Shown: one piece after another, positions 1-12,000 of the stretch | How the letters are laid out: every line of letters starts with the position of its first letter | Numbering within the stretch: position 1 is the stretch's first letter | Assembly (NCBI RefSeq): GCF_022539665.2 | Contig: NC_081334.1 | Location: 1,612,001 to 1,676,000, forward strand | Origin: Daphnia carinata | Taxonomy: Eukaryota; Arthropoda; Branchiopoda; Diplostraca; Daphniidae | Direction of reading: 5' to 3' | DNA length: 64,000 nt | Notes under the pieces: model-generated | The model's input: the letters and a program-made list of their open reading frames with translations, nothing else | Database searches by the model: none | Told to the model about the DNA's origin: nothing | Made by a program: the position numbers and the translations under genes

Positions 1-1098
1 TGACATGAATTGCATGATTATTATGTAAATCGCACGCGCCGCTATCCCGAAATCGAATGATGCCAGCAGATACCTTTTTGAAGGCTCCCTTTCACGTTGT
101 TTTTGTTTCACAAAAAAAAAAAATTGTTTTGGCTGTAGAAAGTGAAACGGTTGCACTGGCTGCATGATAGTCAATTTTTGGATCTCGATTTCCCGTCTGA
201 ATACCCTACTGTATATTGCATACATGTAGTTTAGAGCTATTTCTAATGGAAATGGCCTTCTAATCGAGGCCATTCCTTATCGCCGCCCTCAATGTGTTGA
301 TATCTTACTACAAGTACTCGGATAAAATGATTATTAGGTTTAGGCAACAAGTGCCAACAAAATGTCTTCAGTCCCATTGTCCTACAGCTAAAGGGTTAAA
401 TTATATACTTCGTTGCAGAACCCATAATTTCAAATTTCGAACGCCTAGGGAAACGTGTACAGAAATAAACAATCAATTTTCTTGCAAGAAAAAATTATAA
501 TAAGTTCAGTGATTGCTAGCTTTTAATGTTTCTTCTAAAATGCCACAAATTTCATGCAAATTTAATAAAGTTAAGAGTAAAATAGCCATCGAAAAGCTAA
601 TCTTCGGATTCAAAACATTTGCTGTCGTCTGCTGGCCACGAAACTTGTTCGAAAATTTCCATAAAACGTGGAAATTTTATGTTTGTCTCTTCTTGTGAAA
701 TCGTGTTTACTTCAGAGATTAGTGATAGAATCCACTCGCTTATTGAAGTAATTTAAAACTATAATATCAGATCACATCATCCGTATTCAAGTAGGTACTC
801 TTATTATTCTTAACATGAAATGTCCATAAACAGACTGAAACAGACGCTGACTGTAAATGACATAAAGTTTGCTTCAGGAATGTATGTAATATTCATGGAC
901 CATTGATGGCAATTCCGATCAAACTTGTAGAGTAGTTGTTTTTGCCAGTTGTTCGGTGTTCTTATAATCGAATGTACTTTAAAACCAAGAGCTTCATTTC
1001 TGTCATCTTTTTTTTGCATGTACTAGGCTATGTTCCAAGAGGGATCTATTGAAGTTCCTGTACATCATTTTAGATTCCCAGTTTAGAAAAGCTGCCCC
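1..1098. other. upstream non-coding region
   Basis: AT-rich sequence with no ORF that looks coding; the two short plus-strand ORFs near 294 and 513 have no recognisable composition or splice signals. It probably holds the promoter and leader of the helicase gene that starts at 1099. Confidence 0.5.
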
Positions 1099-4000
1099 AT
1101 GATGATGGGTAATTCCAAATCGAACCACTCAGGTGAAAATGAACCTTCTAAATCCAAAAGCCCTGATAAGCGAAACACAGCCAGCACTCATAAGACATCC
1201 AAAAATAAAAATTTGAATAAGCACAATCAAGACCAACACCAGCACGAGGAATTTTCCAGACATGCCAATACTGTTTCTAGTAATAATGGCTCTGCCTCAA
1301 AATCTTCAGAGTTACAATTGACTCGGCGACCACTAAGAAATAATTCAAGCAAAGAACCATACGAAACAGTTAATGCTGAACCAAATCATGTTCCATTGCT
1401 GGTTCCAAAAAAAGAAAATCCAGATTTTCATAGTGAAACAGTTTATCACATTTCAAGAGATCCTCGCATGACAGAAAATCCGATTCTGGATCATGCTGAC
1501 GACACGATTGATGATACTTCTAACGAAGCGTTTGATCAGAATTTAAGAAATGACTCCTCAGCACCCGCTGAACCTGTTCTCGATTTTCTTGTCGATGTCA
1601 ACATTGAACACGTAAAAAATGAAATCGATGAACTCGGCCTTACAGATAGCAGCGATTGGAAATCCAGGTTTTTAAATGGAAGAAACACCAACACAGAAGA
1701 AGGTGAAAAAAACTCCGATAACACTGGCTACGTTCGAATAAAAACAGAGCCGATCGAAGACCATGTGTTGCCCACTTCTGAACCGATTGAAGATGATCGT
1801 TGCTCTGTTGACTCGGGTTCTACCGTGGGTCTTCCTTCTCCTGAAAGAGCTTCTCCAACTCCATCGTGTCCTTCACCAATGCCTAATGAAGATAACCAGG
1901 CTAAGGTTGATCTAGAAGATTATACAACACTGAAAATCCCTCCGAATGGACAAGCAATCTCACCAGAACTTAAAAATGGCAAAACAGGTGTAGATTCAGT
2001 ATCAAAAAATGACTTTCCAATTGCCGAAGACTCGAGCACCACATACTATTCCCCACCGACAGACCTGGAGGAAGAATATCGGAAACTAGAGAGGGAAAAG
2101 ATAGCAGCCGCCTTATTAGCAAACAAGGGATACTCACGTGAAAATACAGACATATCAAGCGACGAAGAAGTTTCTGTGCCTATTGAAAGCCCTTCGAAAG
2201 CGCCAGCTTTCCACGTCGATGATTTTGGTGACGATGACGATGGCGAACAGTTCTGCGACTTTGACCAGGAAAAGGATCCTAGCTGGGCCAGCCCCAAACC
2301 TCCTGAGGATAGTAGGATAGGACAAAAGCGCTCACGTCCTACTGAGGAGGCAGCCAACGTTAATGAAACGACTGTCCCTCTTTCGAAAAAAAGTAAATTC
2401 CAGGTCCACAAATTTCCTCAAGATAATGTTGAGCCCAGTCTCCATCCTACGCCGGTTACTCCTGTGGAAATTAGTACGTCGACTTCTACCGTTTCCAGCT
2501 CTGCGGCGATCTCCAATGTTGAAACATCCACAGCCCAGCCTTCCGAAATGGATGTGGATGTCCCACTATCCCAGCCTGCCACACCCACCGATAAGAACCC
2601 TGCATCTGCCAGACCAAGAATTCCGGTATGGAATGAAAATGTAAAGACCACCGTACTGAAACTAATGCACATCTTGCGGTTTTTTTTTAAATAGGTTAAA
2701 TTAACAACTACTAACCGAGCTTCAATGATGGTTGAAGATTACCTAAATTCGGCTAATGTTAACGCTGCTAAAGTACCGAACAGGCGGGCTGGTACGCCAT
2801 CAAAAACTACTTCAAAACCGAAGAAAACCACTAGTAGCGGGAGGTCTACTCCTTCTCGCCCAGTTGACCTGGAATTTTCGGAGAGCGTTGCCGACAATCA
2901 TGGCATCACCGAAGAGAGTCCACGACAACAAAACCTTGTTGCGTTAACGTCAAGTGCGCGAGATCCACGTCAGAGAAAAAAAGAAAACGAAACGTCTTCT
3001 ACGGACCAAGCCAGTAAGTCGCCCAATACAATCTCAAATTTGAGTCTCACCCTCAAAAACCGAATACTCATGCGAGTACTGAAAAGGTGGCAGTACAAAT
3101 GGATTGAGGTAAATTCGCTGCAACATCGTACACATTTTACGGCTATAATTATTTCATTTTTCTGTTTAGCAACAAGCCAACAACAATGAACCTCCCAAAT
3201 TGCTTGAAGAGGATAAAAATTTTCCACAGGAAATTCCAAAGTTGTCCTGCGTTCCAGTATTGACCAAGTATGGCGACCTACAATCCTACTATGACGTCTT
3301 TCATCCGCTCATTCTGCACGAAATGTGGTCGAGTTTAGTCGTCAAGAACAAGGAAATTAAGGAGAAAAATTACACGGAATGGAAATGTCTGACTGAGACA
3401 TTAACTGAAGAAGGCGCGTTTGTTCTTCTGCGCTGCGTTATGATTCTGGAATATGAGAGAGAAGTTCCAATAGCGAATGATTTAGTCGTAATAACATTGG
3501 CCCATCCTAAAGCAGAATTCATTCATCCGTTTGGCTTTGTAGAGAGTTCCAAAACAATCAAACTTTCCAAAACAGCCAATGTAGACCAAGTGCTAATGCC
3601 TAAAGACAAATCAAAAGCCAATTATTCGGCTGAAGTCCTTATTCGACTCGCGAAGAACTTTGCACCGATTTATGCTCCAGGACAGAAGAACATAATTGGC
3701 ACAATGGCGAAAGTTGCATCGTTGGCTACGTTTATTGACCTGTTTCATGCTCAAGCTGCTTTAAACTTTTCTGCCATTCGCGATATCATCCTCCATCCTC
3801 GACCATTTGCCTTTCAATTGATGCACAGCCAAAGGCTTTTCCAGGTGGACTATTTGGATCCCTTGCAAACGGAGGCGTATCTTTCAATCGGACAAACTAT
3901 GCTAATTACACCAAATAACCAACCGAAAATTGCCCTTCTCCAAGGATTTCCGGGTAACTTTACTGGGGTCTCTGCTTACCTCTAGAAACAAATAAGTAAA

Positions 4001-5905
4001 TTTGTTAGTTGACATAAATTTTTATTAGGTACCGGAAAAACACACGTGGCAGTCCACATAATCAACCATTTGCTTAGTCACAAGCTTCATGATATTCGTC
4101 CGAAAATTCTTTATTGCGCTCCCACACATGCAGCCGTTGACGAAATGACCAGACGCTTGGTCAATATGAACAGACGCATGGAGCATAATGCCCGCTTCGA
4201 TGGTAAAGGCACTAAACATCCTAAAGAGAAACTGCTTCCGTAATTATTTTTTGTTTTTATGATCAATTTTTCAGTTCTACGGATGGGTACGTGGGCAAGA
4301 CTTCATACGGACATTAAGGAAGCGACCCTGGAAGACAAGTTGATGAGATTGCGGGCACGTATCAAGCAAGAAAATCCTGCGCGGAAGGAAGTTCGTACTC
4401 TCGAAGAAAAATTGCTTCTCCTACAAAATCTTAAGCAATCCATCTTGAAAGAGCTTAATCAAGATGTATGAATGTTCTTGTTAAATGGTGAGTCTGAACA
4501 TTAATGCAAGTTTTGTTTGAATTTTTTTTAGTCACATTCCATCCAAAGAATTAAAGAATTGGAACAGAAACTGGAAGAGGTAACTGATGAGATAGAAACA
4601 GCAACAATTTTATTGGAAGAAACCCAAAAAGTTCAAGAAGAGAAAGTAGAAAAAGACCTTCAAGATCACAAACACCTAACCATTTCTCAGGCGGATGTCA
4701 TTTGCACCACTTTAGAAACATGCTGTGACACAGACATGCAAAACATTTTCCTTGGGTATCTATTTACGTTTAACGTTAATCCTTTCCGTTCCATAAATAA
4801 TGAAACATTTGTCTTTATAACACAGCCGAAAACCAGATGGTAGCGGGAAAACGCCTAGACCATTTCTCTGCTGCATTATAGATGATGCTTCCTTGTGTAC
4901 GGAACCCCAAACATTGATGCCATTAAGTTTGGGGATAAAGAAGCTAATTCTTGTTGGGGATGTTGAGCTTGCACCATTCACCCTCAATTCATCAGTATTT
5001 TCACTGTACTTAATTCAGCACATACATAGTTTTTAACAAATTCTTCTTCATTCGCAGGTGGCCAAACAATCACGACTAGATCAATCGTTATTCAGTCGTT
5101 TTCATTCATTTGTGAGTTCGGAATGCAACGAAAACGAGCGCATGATCTTCTCGCTGAATATGCAACATCGCATGGACTATGAAATCTGTCAGTGGACTTC
5201 AAAGTACTATTATGGAAACCGGTTGCTGACGTCTGCTGCATTGAAGTTAAATACTTCGTTACATGCTTATAGGTAATAAGTACTATATCCCACTTTGTTA
5301 TTCAATGTGATCTAAAAATCCTTTTAAGTAGAATTTTGGATGTTAAAGACAGCGACGAGACTTCTGATGGCTCAAGCTTGGTCAACCGACCTGAGGCTGA
5401 AGTGGTCACGAAAATCGTGGAATGTCTATTGCTTTCTCCGGGTCTGAGGGACAGAACAATTGGAATTGTGACGTTTTACGAAAAACAACGTATTCTTATT
5501 CGCCATCTCATAAGAGAAAGGTTGTTAATTCATTATTTTCTATTTCATCGAAACGATAACAAAATTTTTTGTAGGATGCCGAAAGATTATGCTCGCACTG
5601 ACGTGAGATTAGTGCAAGACGTGCAAGGCACTGAAACGGATATTGTTATTATTTCTTGCGTTAGAACGAAGATTCGAGGCAGGGACAAAAATTTGGCTAC
5701 GTTAACCGAATACTGGAACGTTGCGTTAACCAGGGCAACTGAATCGTTATTCATTTGCGGACATCTCAAAACTCTGCAGACCAATGAAGTTCTAAAAGAT
5801 CTCATCTATGATGCCGACAAACGTCAAGTGATTCATCGAGTATCAAGTTTATTTGAACGTACTATGTTATACGATGTACTGCTCAAACCACCCACGTACA
5901 TGTAA
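1099..5905 (+). CDS. Senataxin-like SF1B RNA/DNA helicase with altered motifs II and III
   Basis: Ten exons (1099-2640, 2695-3108, 3170-3953, 4029-4202, 4275-4465, 4532-4755, 4826-4994, 5058-5272, 5332-5520, 5575-5905) join in one frame to about 1410 aa. The first ~650 residues are Ser/Pro/Glu-rich and look disordered. The C-terminal half matches the UPF1/SETX group: Walker A GFPGTGKT (split by the 3954-4028 intron), motif Ia CAPTHAAVDE, a helical insertion rich in Glu/Lys, QHRM (motif IV region), QGTETDIVIISCVR (motif V) and NVALTRA (motif VI), ending like SETX in a LFICGHL stretch. Family role: resolving R-loops and termination of transcription in the nucleus. Odd: motif II reads IIDDAS rather than DEAx, and motif III reads GDVELAP, without the usual Gln of GDxxQ. 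Start chosen at the first of three ATGs; an upstream coding exon is not excluded. Confidence 0.85.
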
Positions 5906-6249
5906 GCAGCAAATCTAAGATAGAAAGGTAAATATAAATTTGTAACACCGAATTCCAATGGATTTCGGTCATTTACTAGTAAGTGGGCATTAGCTTAGCC
6001 TATCGTCTTTTGAAGTCTTGTTGACTTTAAATTCATTAGTATCCAGAAGATAATTACTATTATACTACTGGAAAAGAAATTGTAGAAGATTTTTATCTTA
6101 TAACGTTTATTATTATAACAATTTTTTTTTATTCCACATTTTTTTTTTTCTATACGTAATTCCTCACTTTCTCAAGGATTCTTCTTCAACAACAACGAAA
6201 TTCAAGTAACAATTCTTAACTTTTGTTTCAGGGTTTTTCTCTAGTTGTC
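5906..6249. other. gap between convergent genes
   Basis: AT-rich sequence holding the 3' UTRs of the helicase gene (+) and of the unnamed minus-strand gene. AATAAA-like and T-rich tracts near 6100-6170 could be poly(A) signals. No coding signal seen. Confidence 0.4.
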
Positions 6250-7997
6250 TCACCAGCTTTCAAAATCTTCTTCCGACGAACTCATTTCACCGTTTAGCGG
6301 CACTGCTTCAAATAACAACTACGCAATCGGCAGTTAGTCGCTTTTGCAAGTGTTTTACCAATATTTTATTTCGAAATTTCTTTTTTTAAGTTTTAGTACC
6401 TCGCTAAAGATGATCCATTCCTGATGGTCACGATGAAGTTTAACACGTAAACGTTGAACGGTTCCCAAAGAATGCCAGTCGATAATCCCTTCTGCTAAAC
6501 CTGATTGGTCAAATTGTCCTGCCGCATGTTGCGGTCGAAATTGTGAAATGACAAACTTAACTCAATTTACAGGTCTGCTGTACCGATAACGAGATAGTCA
6601 TCTGGGGTGACGACGAAACTTTTCATCTCCATTTCCGAAGTTGTTAGCAGAATTTCTATTGTGGCTCCAGTCAGTTTGTTTGTGGGGTATTCGAAATGGC
6701 CAGTTCCGATTTTAAATCTAAATTCCAACGCCAATTTAGAATTGAAACTGAGTTGCATAGAAATGGTCATGTCAAACTTTTTTAAAAGAACCGGTTGGTG
6801 AAATGTAAAAAGGATGGTATCTCCATTTTTGGGTGGTCTGGCCCATGCAATGCTGCCATCGTCATACAAATAGCTTAGTTTAAGCCCGAATTCATCCATG
6901 GAAGTCTCAATTGAAGCCGGAGGATTTTTGCCTGCAGACTCCTATACATTTCAATGGTACTTAAGTCAGAACGGTGGATGCTTGCATGGCATGCGTTGGC
7001 CAGGATAAATTTACTAGATTTTATATATATTTATATAGATTTTATTTAAAGATTTACTAGACATGTCATGTTGATCCTGGCAGAAGACTTCGTGCCGTAA
7101 CTGTTGCTCAGCCTATCGCTAGCCCCATCTGATTCCCGTTTGACAGGTACATCCCAGCTTGTCAACCCTTCATTCGTAGAATACTTGCCGATCGACTGTC
7201 GTAAGATATAGTTTTCTTCCTCTATCTGAAGCTTTTTTTGTTCTTCGTTTTTCAGTTGCTGATACTAATTTCAAACAACATAGAAAATCATTTCACTTTA
7301 TAGTTACAACACGTTAAAGCCTACCAATAATTCAAGATAACCCTTCATGTCGACCAATTCCACTAAAAGATTCTCTTCCTGGCTCTTTGATCTAAATGCT
7401 TCGTTAGTTGCTTGAAGATTGGCGACGTTTTCTGCCAATTGTTGTAACTGATTAGCTAACTGATTCACATGGGTGACGGTACATGCTTCTTGACGCGATC
7501 CTCCGGTCTAGGGAATGGCGATAGAATTATAGCACTGATTAGTCCTCTGTAGATGCACGTATTATAAACTGTCCTTACAAACGTAAAAGAAAATCTCAGG
7601 CCATCCAGTAATTCAAAAATAGACCGAGTAAGGGAGAAAACGTTCTCTGTAGCAGTTCGAGTTCCATTGAAGTTGGTCATCACACGAAGCGGATTTGTTA
7701 TGAGGTATTTAGTTAGATTGTTCGTGACGTTGCTTTGAACATTCCTTGCGGGTTACTGAATCAAATGAGATTAGAAAATCAAAATGAAATAGTGGGTATA
7801 TACTTAAGCATTCCATAGGATAGTCTGTATGGCGAAGATAGCAACGTCATCAGTGTTGAACTTGAGTGTTCTCGAATAACAGGGATGGTATTAAATACAT
7901 TTTCAATTGTTGCATACAGTTTCGCCATTCGTGGTGGCATTAAACCAACAGCTGTAAAACCTTGTAAAGATAACAGGTTGATGGAATGAGTTGCCAT
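6250..7997 (-). CDS. unrecognised protein with coiled coil and beta-rich C-terminal domain
   Basis: Seven exons read on the minus strand (7997-7804, 7744-7579, 7507-7325, 7264-7058, 6941-6584, 6500-6400, 6318-6250) join in frame to about 425 aa. I do not recognise the family. Residues 1-120 are helical with repeated N-T/S sites; residues ~120-200 form a Gln/Glu/Leu-rich coiled coil; residues ~255-405 look like a beta-sandwich (alternating hydrophobic residues, FKIGTGHFEYP, IIDWHSLGTVQRL); the tail is acidic and Ser-rich (MSSSEEDFESW). The last five junctions give uninterrupted, composition-consistent protein, so the gene is probably real. The 5' end is uncertain: the ATG at 7997 is preceded by an acceptor-like CGTATAG, so a further exon near 8060-8200 may exist. 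Possibly lineage-specific. Confidence 0.6.
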
Positions 7998-9078
7998 TGC
8001 AAGAAAACTATACGTCGACGACCCTCACGCTGCCTCTATCACACGTGCGAATCAAACGGCACTTACTTGGATAGCTGCAGCATACTTCGTTGGACTGAGA
8101 AATGCCTGCAACAATGTGTTCTCTACTATCCATCCTGTCCATCAAGAATTTCAAAACAGCACAGGAACGGAGATTAGTACTTCAATCGTTCAAGTCCCGA
8201 GCATGAAGGAACTTTGCTCCGAACTTTGTTTTTACTGCTGGATATATGTATGTGGTGATATCAACATAAGCAGCAAAGACGAGTATGCCAGTGTTCAGTT
8301 TGGGTTGTCAAGGTCGTTAGTTCATGAGACTTTGGTGCTTGGTAACTGACAATATTGCAGTTGCAAGTAGTTTAGACCTTGCACTTCAGCCTCTTACGTT
8401 TATATTACGTATCACAAGAATGTTTCCATCCATGTAATAGTAAAGCCGCTTTTATGACCAGATATTGCGTAGACACTATTCACAGAAGACAACAGGCTAC
8501 CTCTCAACACAAACGATCGAAAAAATTTGAACCCCCCTCCCCCTTCAAAAAAAGAAGGAAACTCAAAGACGAAAATTCCGCCCTTAAAATGAATGTGAGA
8601 AAGGCACTGTTACACCTTTTGTTCTCTACTTCAGAGATTTTCCAAAAGAAAATATGTCATATTCTGAGTTATATCTACAAAAAGGTCTGTTACATTTTAA
8701 AGAAATAAAGATACTTAAGTAAATAAAGGGCTGGGTTACACATTTTCACAAATTTGGGTCCTACCGCCCCCTTAATCGTCTCAAGGTTTGTGTAAATTGG
8801 GCGGTATGCGTTGGAGTAAAAATAAATGTAATTTTTTACCTTTACCAAGGAAAGGCGCTTGTAACTTAAGACTGTTCACTAAAATAACATTTTGCTATTA
8901 TGTTTGATTTTCGTTTTGATACAACAAAGGGTTCCGAGAATTATCCCCCATCTTTAATAACACGTGTTAAAAATACAGTGGTCTAGCTCAAACGTAGATG
9001 GCGTTTGAATACGAAGCAAAACGTCAACATTTAAGTGTGAAATTAGGTTTCTCACTGTTTCTTTAATTTCAAGCAAGC
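7998..9078. other. intergenic region
   Basis: May include one 5' exon of the preceding minus-strand gene (a GT donor follows an open block near 8060-8130). The plus-strand ORFs here have no coding character. An AGATGGCGTT motif lies at about 8996. The 5' leader of CCDC174 should lie in the last ~100 bases. Confidence 0.4.
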
Positions 9079-12000
9079 ATGGAATCGGGATTGAAAAAGG
9101 GTCCGAAGAAGATAGAAATATCATCAAGCTCGGTAAATGTTCATTACTCTCAATATATATGAAACAAATTCAGGTGAACAGTTTTCGTACATTAAATAGT
9201 TGGTTGCCTTGAAAGCCGAGTTACTGAACAAACAAAGCCAAATTCAAAAGGTAAAACAAGATGGGTTTCAAACCATTAGGAATCGATCGACAAAAAAAAC
9301 AGCAGTTGTAAAACAGAATAGTGGTGTTGAAGCTCGAGCTAAGCGTGATGAAGAACAAAAAGATGAAGATCAGCCAACTTTAGATAAGGTAAAAATTTTT
9401 GGTAATATAGCTTGTTATTATTAGCCTTTCATATTGTTTCTTATTGTTATTGATTTAAAAATTATACAAGTTACATTTTGTTTTCAGTCAAGAGTTATAC
9501 TTGAGGAGAAGGCCAAGCTATATGAACGACTATCCAGAGACAAAGCTCTTTTAGATGAAGAAACAATTTCTGAAGATCAGTCATTCTTTCTTGTAGACTT
9601 CCAACAAAAAGTCGTTCAACACACTATTACAGAAAGGCAAACCCAGAAAGTAAAGTCAAGTAATGTCCAAGAAGAAACCTCCTCATCTGATGAAGCGGGA
9701 GAGAAAGAATACACAGCTGCTAATCCAGATGAAGAATGGTAATTCCAACTCATGTATGGAGATGAATCTACTAGTTCTTGTTCACCGTCCATATTAATAT
9801 TTGCAGGGTTGACTATGTGGACTCATTCGGGCGAACTAGAAGATGCCTCAAAAAAGATTTAGCTGTTTTTCAGCAACGGGATGCAGAGCTTAACAAGCAG
9901 CCAGTTGCCTCACCAACATCTACTTCATATGGAAATTTCGTGCCTTCTAGCGAACAAAATTCCGGTGAGGATCCCCAGAACATATCAGGTCTAGACGAAG
10001 AAGCCCGGAAACGTCAGCGACAACTGTGGGAAGAAGAAGAGGAGAAAAATAGACAGAAAAATAAAGTGCACTATCAAGACATCCTTTATCAAGGTAGGGT
10101 CATTTACTCTACCAATTAAAAACAATTGATAGACAAACTAGAAACCAACGTTTACAAAGCATGACTGTATTTGTTTCCATTCGCCTGGTTGTATCAACGT
10201 GAGGTTAAAGTTAGCCAATTAATTTCCCGTCGTTACAAACAGAAGTTGATGGATTTTGAACCAGTTAGTTAACATTTGTACATTTTGTCGATAAAGATTA
10301 GTCCGATTTAAAAAAATTGTATGGAAGAGTATAACATCAGTAACGATGACAACACCGACCAACAGTCTGATTGACGTTTCTTCGATTCCGATTTGGCTGG
10401 ATCTTTTGGTCGCAATCGTGGCGTTGTATGGTACGGTTCATCAGCCGGACTAGTACTTAAAGTAGCAATGGTTGTGGATTCCGTCATTTGCATAGTAGAG
10501 CCAGTTGTTGTCGTTGAAATTGTATAGTTTTGCATATTGCAGCGGTTTGTTTTACAATAGCAATACTTCACACGATTGGCAGTTTTACAGTCGTCAACTG
10601 AAATTTTGGAACAGGTTTTAGCAGTCCATTCTTCTGAAAAGGACGACATAACGTAAAGGTCATGAGTTCCCTGTTTCCAACTCCAAAAATTGATGCGTAT
10701 CTAGTGAATATCTTATATGGAGCGAACCGGTCATTTCACATAACATTTATAAGGTCATCGTCATCTTATGGCATTCTATTACGCATAATTTTATTTAAAT
10801 TGTGACCCTATTGTAGTTCGAAATTCAGACCTACACGCAGAGTCTATGATTAATCGTACTTACTAGTTTTTTGGATGTGGCAACTCAAGCTGCCAGGCGG
10901 ACAAGTTTTTACAATAGCACTCTCATCCGATCCAATGGTTTGATTACAGCCGACCAAAGTGGATGGGTCATCGAGGAAGAGACGTTGAATCTCTTTAGCT
11001 ATGGAGGCATTCTCATCTGACGGCAGGCAGACAGCGCATTCCAAACCAAAAGCTGTCAGGAAAAAAAAAATTACAGTTTTTTAAAAATCAGGCACCCAAT
11101 TTGACTCGAGCGGTCGTTCATTTCTTGAAAAGGATTTCTATGACATGGGTGTAATGAAGTGGACAGGAAGTAGTTGTGCGTTTAAGGAAAGGGCTCTTGA
11201 CGTTAATCAACTGAAAAAGGGAGTTGAGTGAAAACACGTTTAATTCCTAGGGCCGGACGTTCGTTCAAGGATAAACTAAGCGAACCGAATTCACTTGCCT
11301 TGTCTTGTAACGCAGAAAGTGGTAGCGGCGAGTAGCAAACAACTGAAAAACCCCATAACCATTTTTTTTTCCCTTTTGTTTACGTGGGCACAGTTGCTGG
11401 TTGGACGATCCGTTCTCTGTCGCATCTATAGCTGTTCTGAGCGGCAACCGAGACAACTAGGCTCCCTTCATTGCTACAGTCGCCCTTCCGTCGTTCCTGA
11501 TTATGCTGTACACTTTGCATATCGTCGACGATGGTTGACAACAACCGGTTGCAACATGTTTTCTTTTCTCTCCGTTGTCCAGACGAAAAACATCTGGAAG
11601 ACACCTTCATGAATAGGGGTTTCTGAATAAGCGCACGAGTGCGTCACGACTTGAAGAGACCAGAACGGGTATTTTCATCCATTCTCACCTTTTAGAGTAT
11701 TTTGCTCAACTTTGTTGCTCGATCGATTCAATTCTCGCTCTCTCTATCCCCCTATCATCCCCGTTCTCTCTCTTTTTCCTCTTTCCTTTGCTGCTCTCTG
11801 CGGTTTGCATAATAGATGGGGTTTTCACTTCTGTTTTATCTCCTGCATACCTTCCGCGGACTGACGCCCACTGTCAATCGAGCTTAATTGACGGCGACAA
11901 AAGAATGAGAAAGGGATAATTGCCACTGCTACATCTGCCGAGGAAAAAAGTTCTCTATTTACCCTTTTGTGTCAGCGAGTACAAAAGCGTCGAGTGGATG

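Noticed and set aside
2046-2411. 121-aa minus-strand ORF opposite the helicase gene
   Set aside because: Mirror of the Ser/Pro/Glu-rich coding exon; the plus strand has consistent frame, splicing and family matches.
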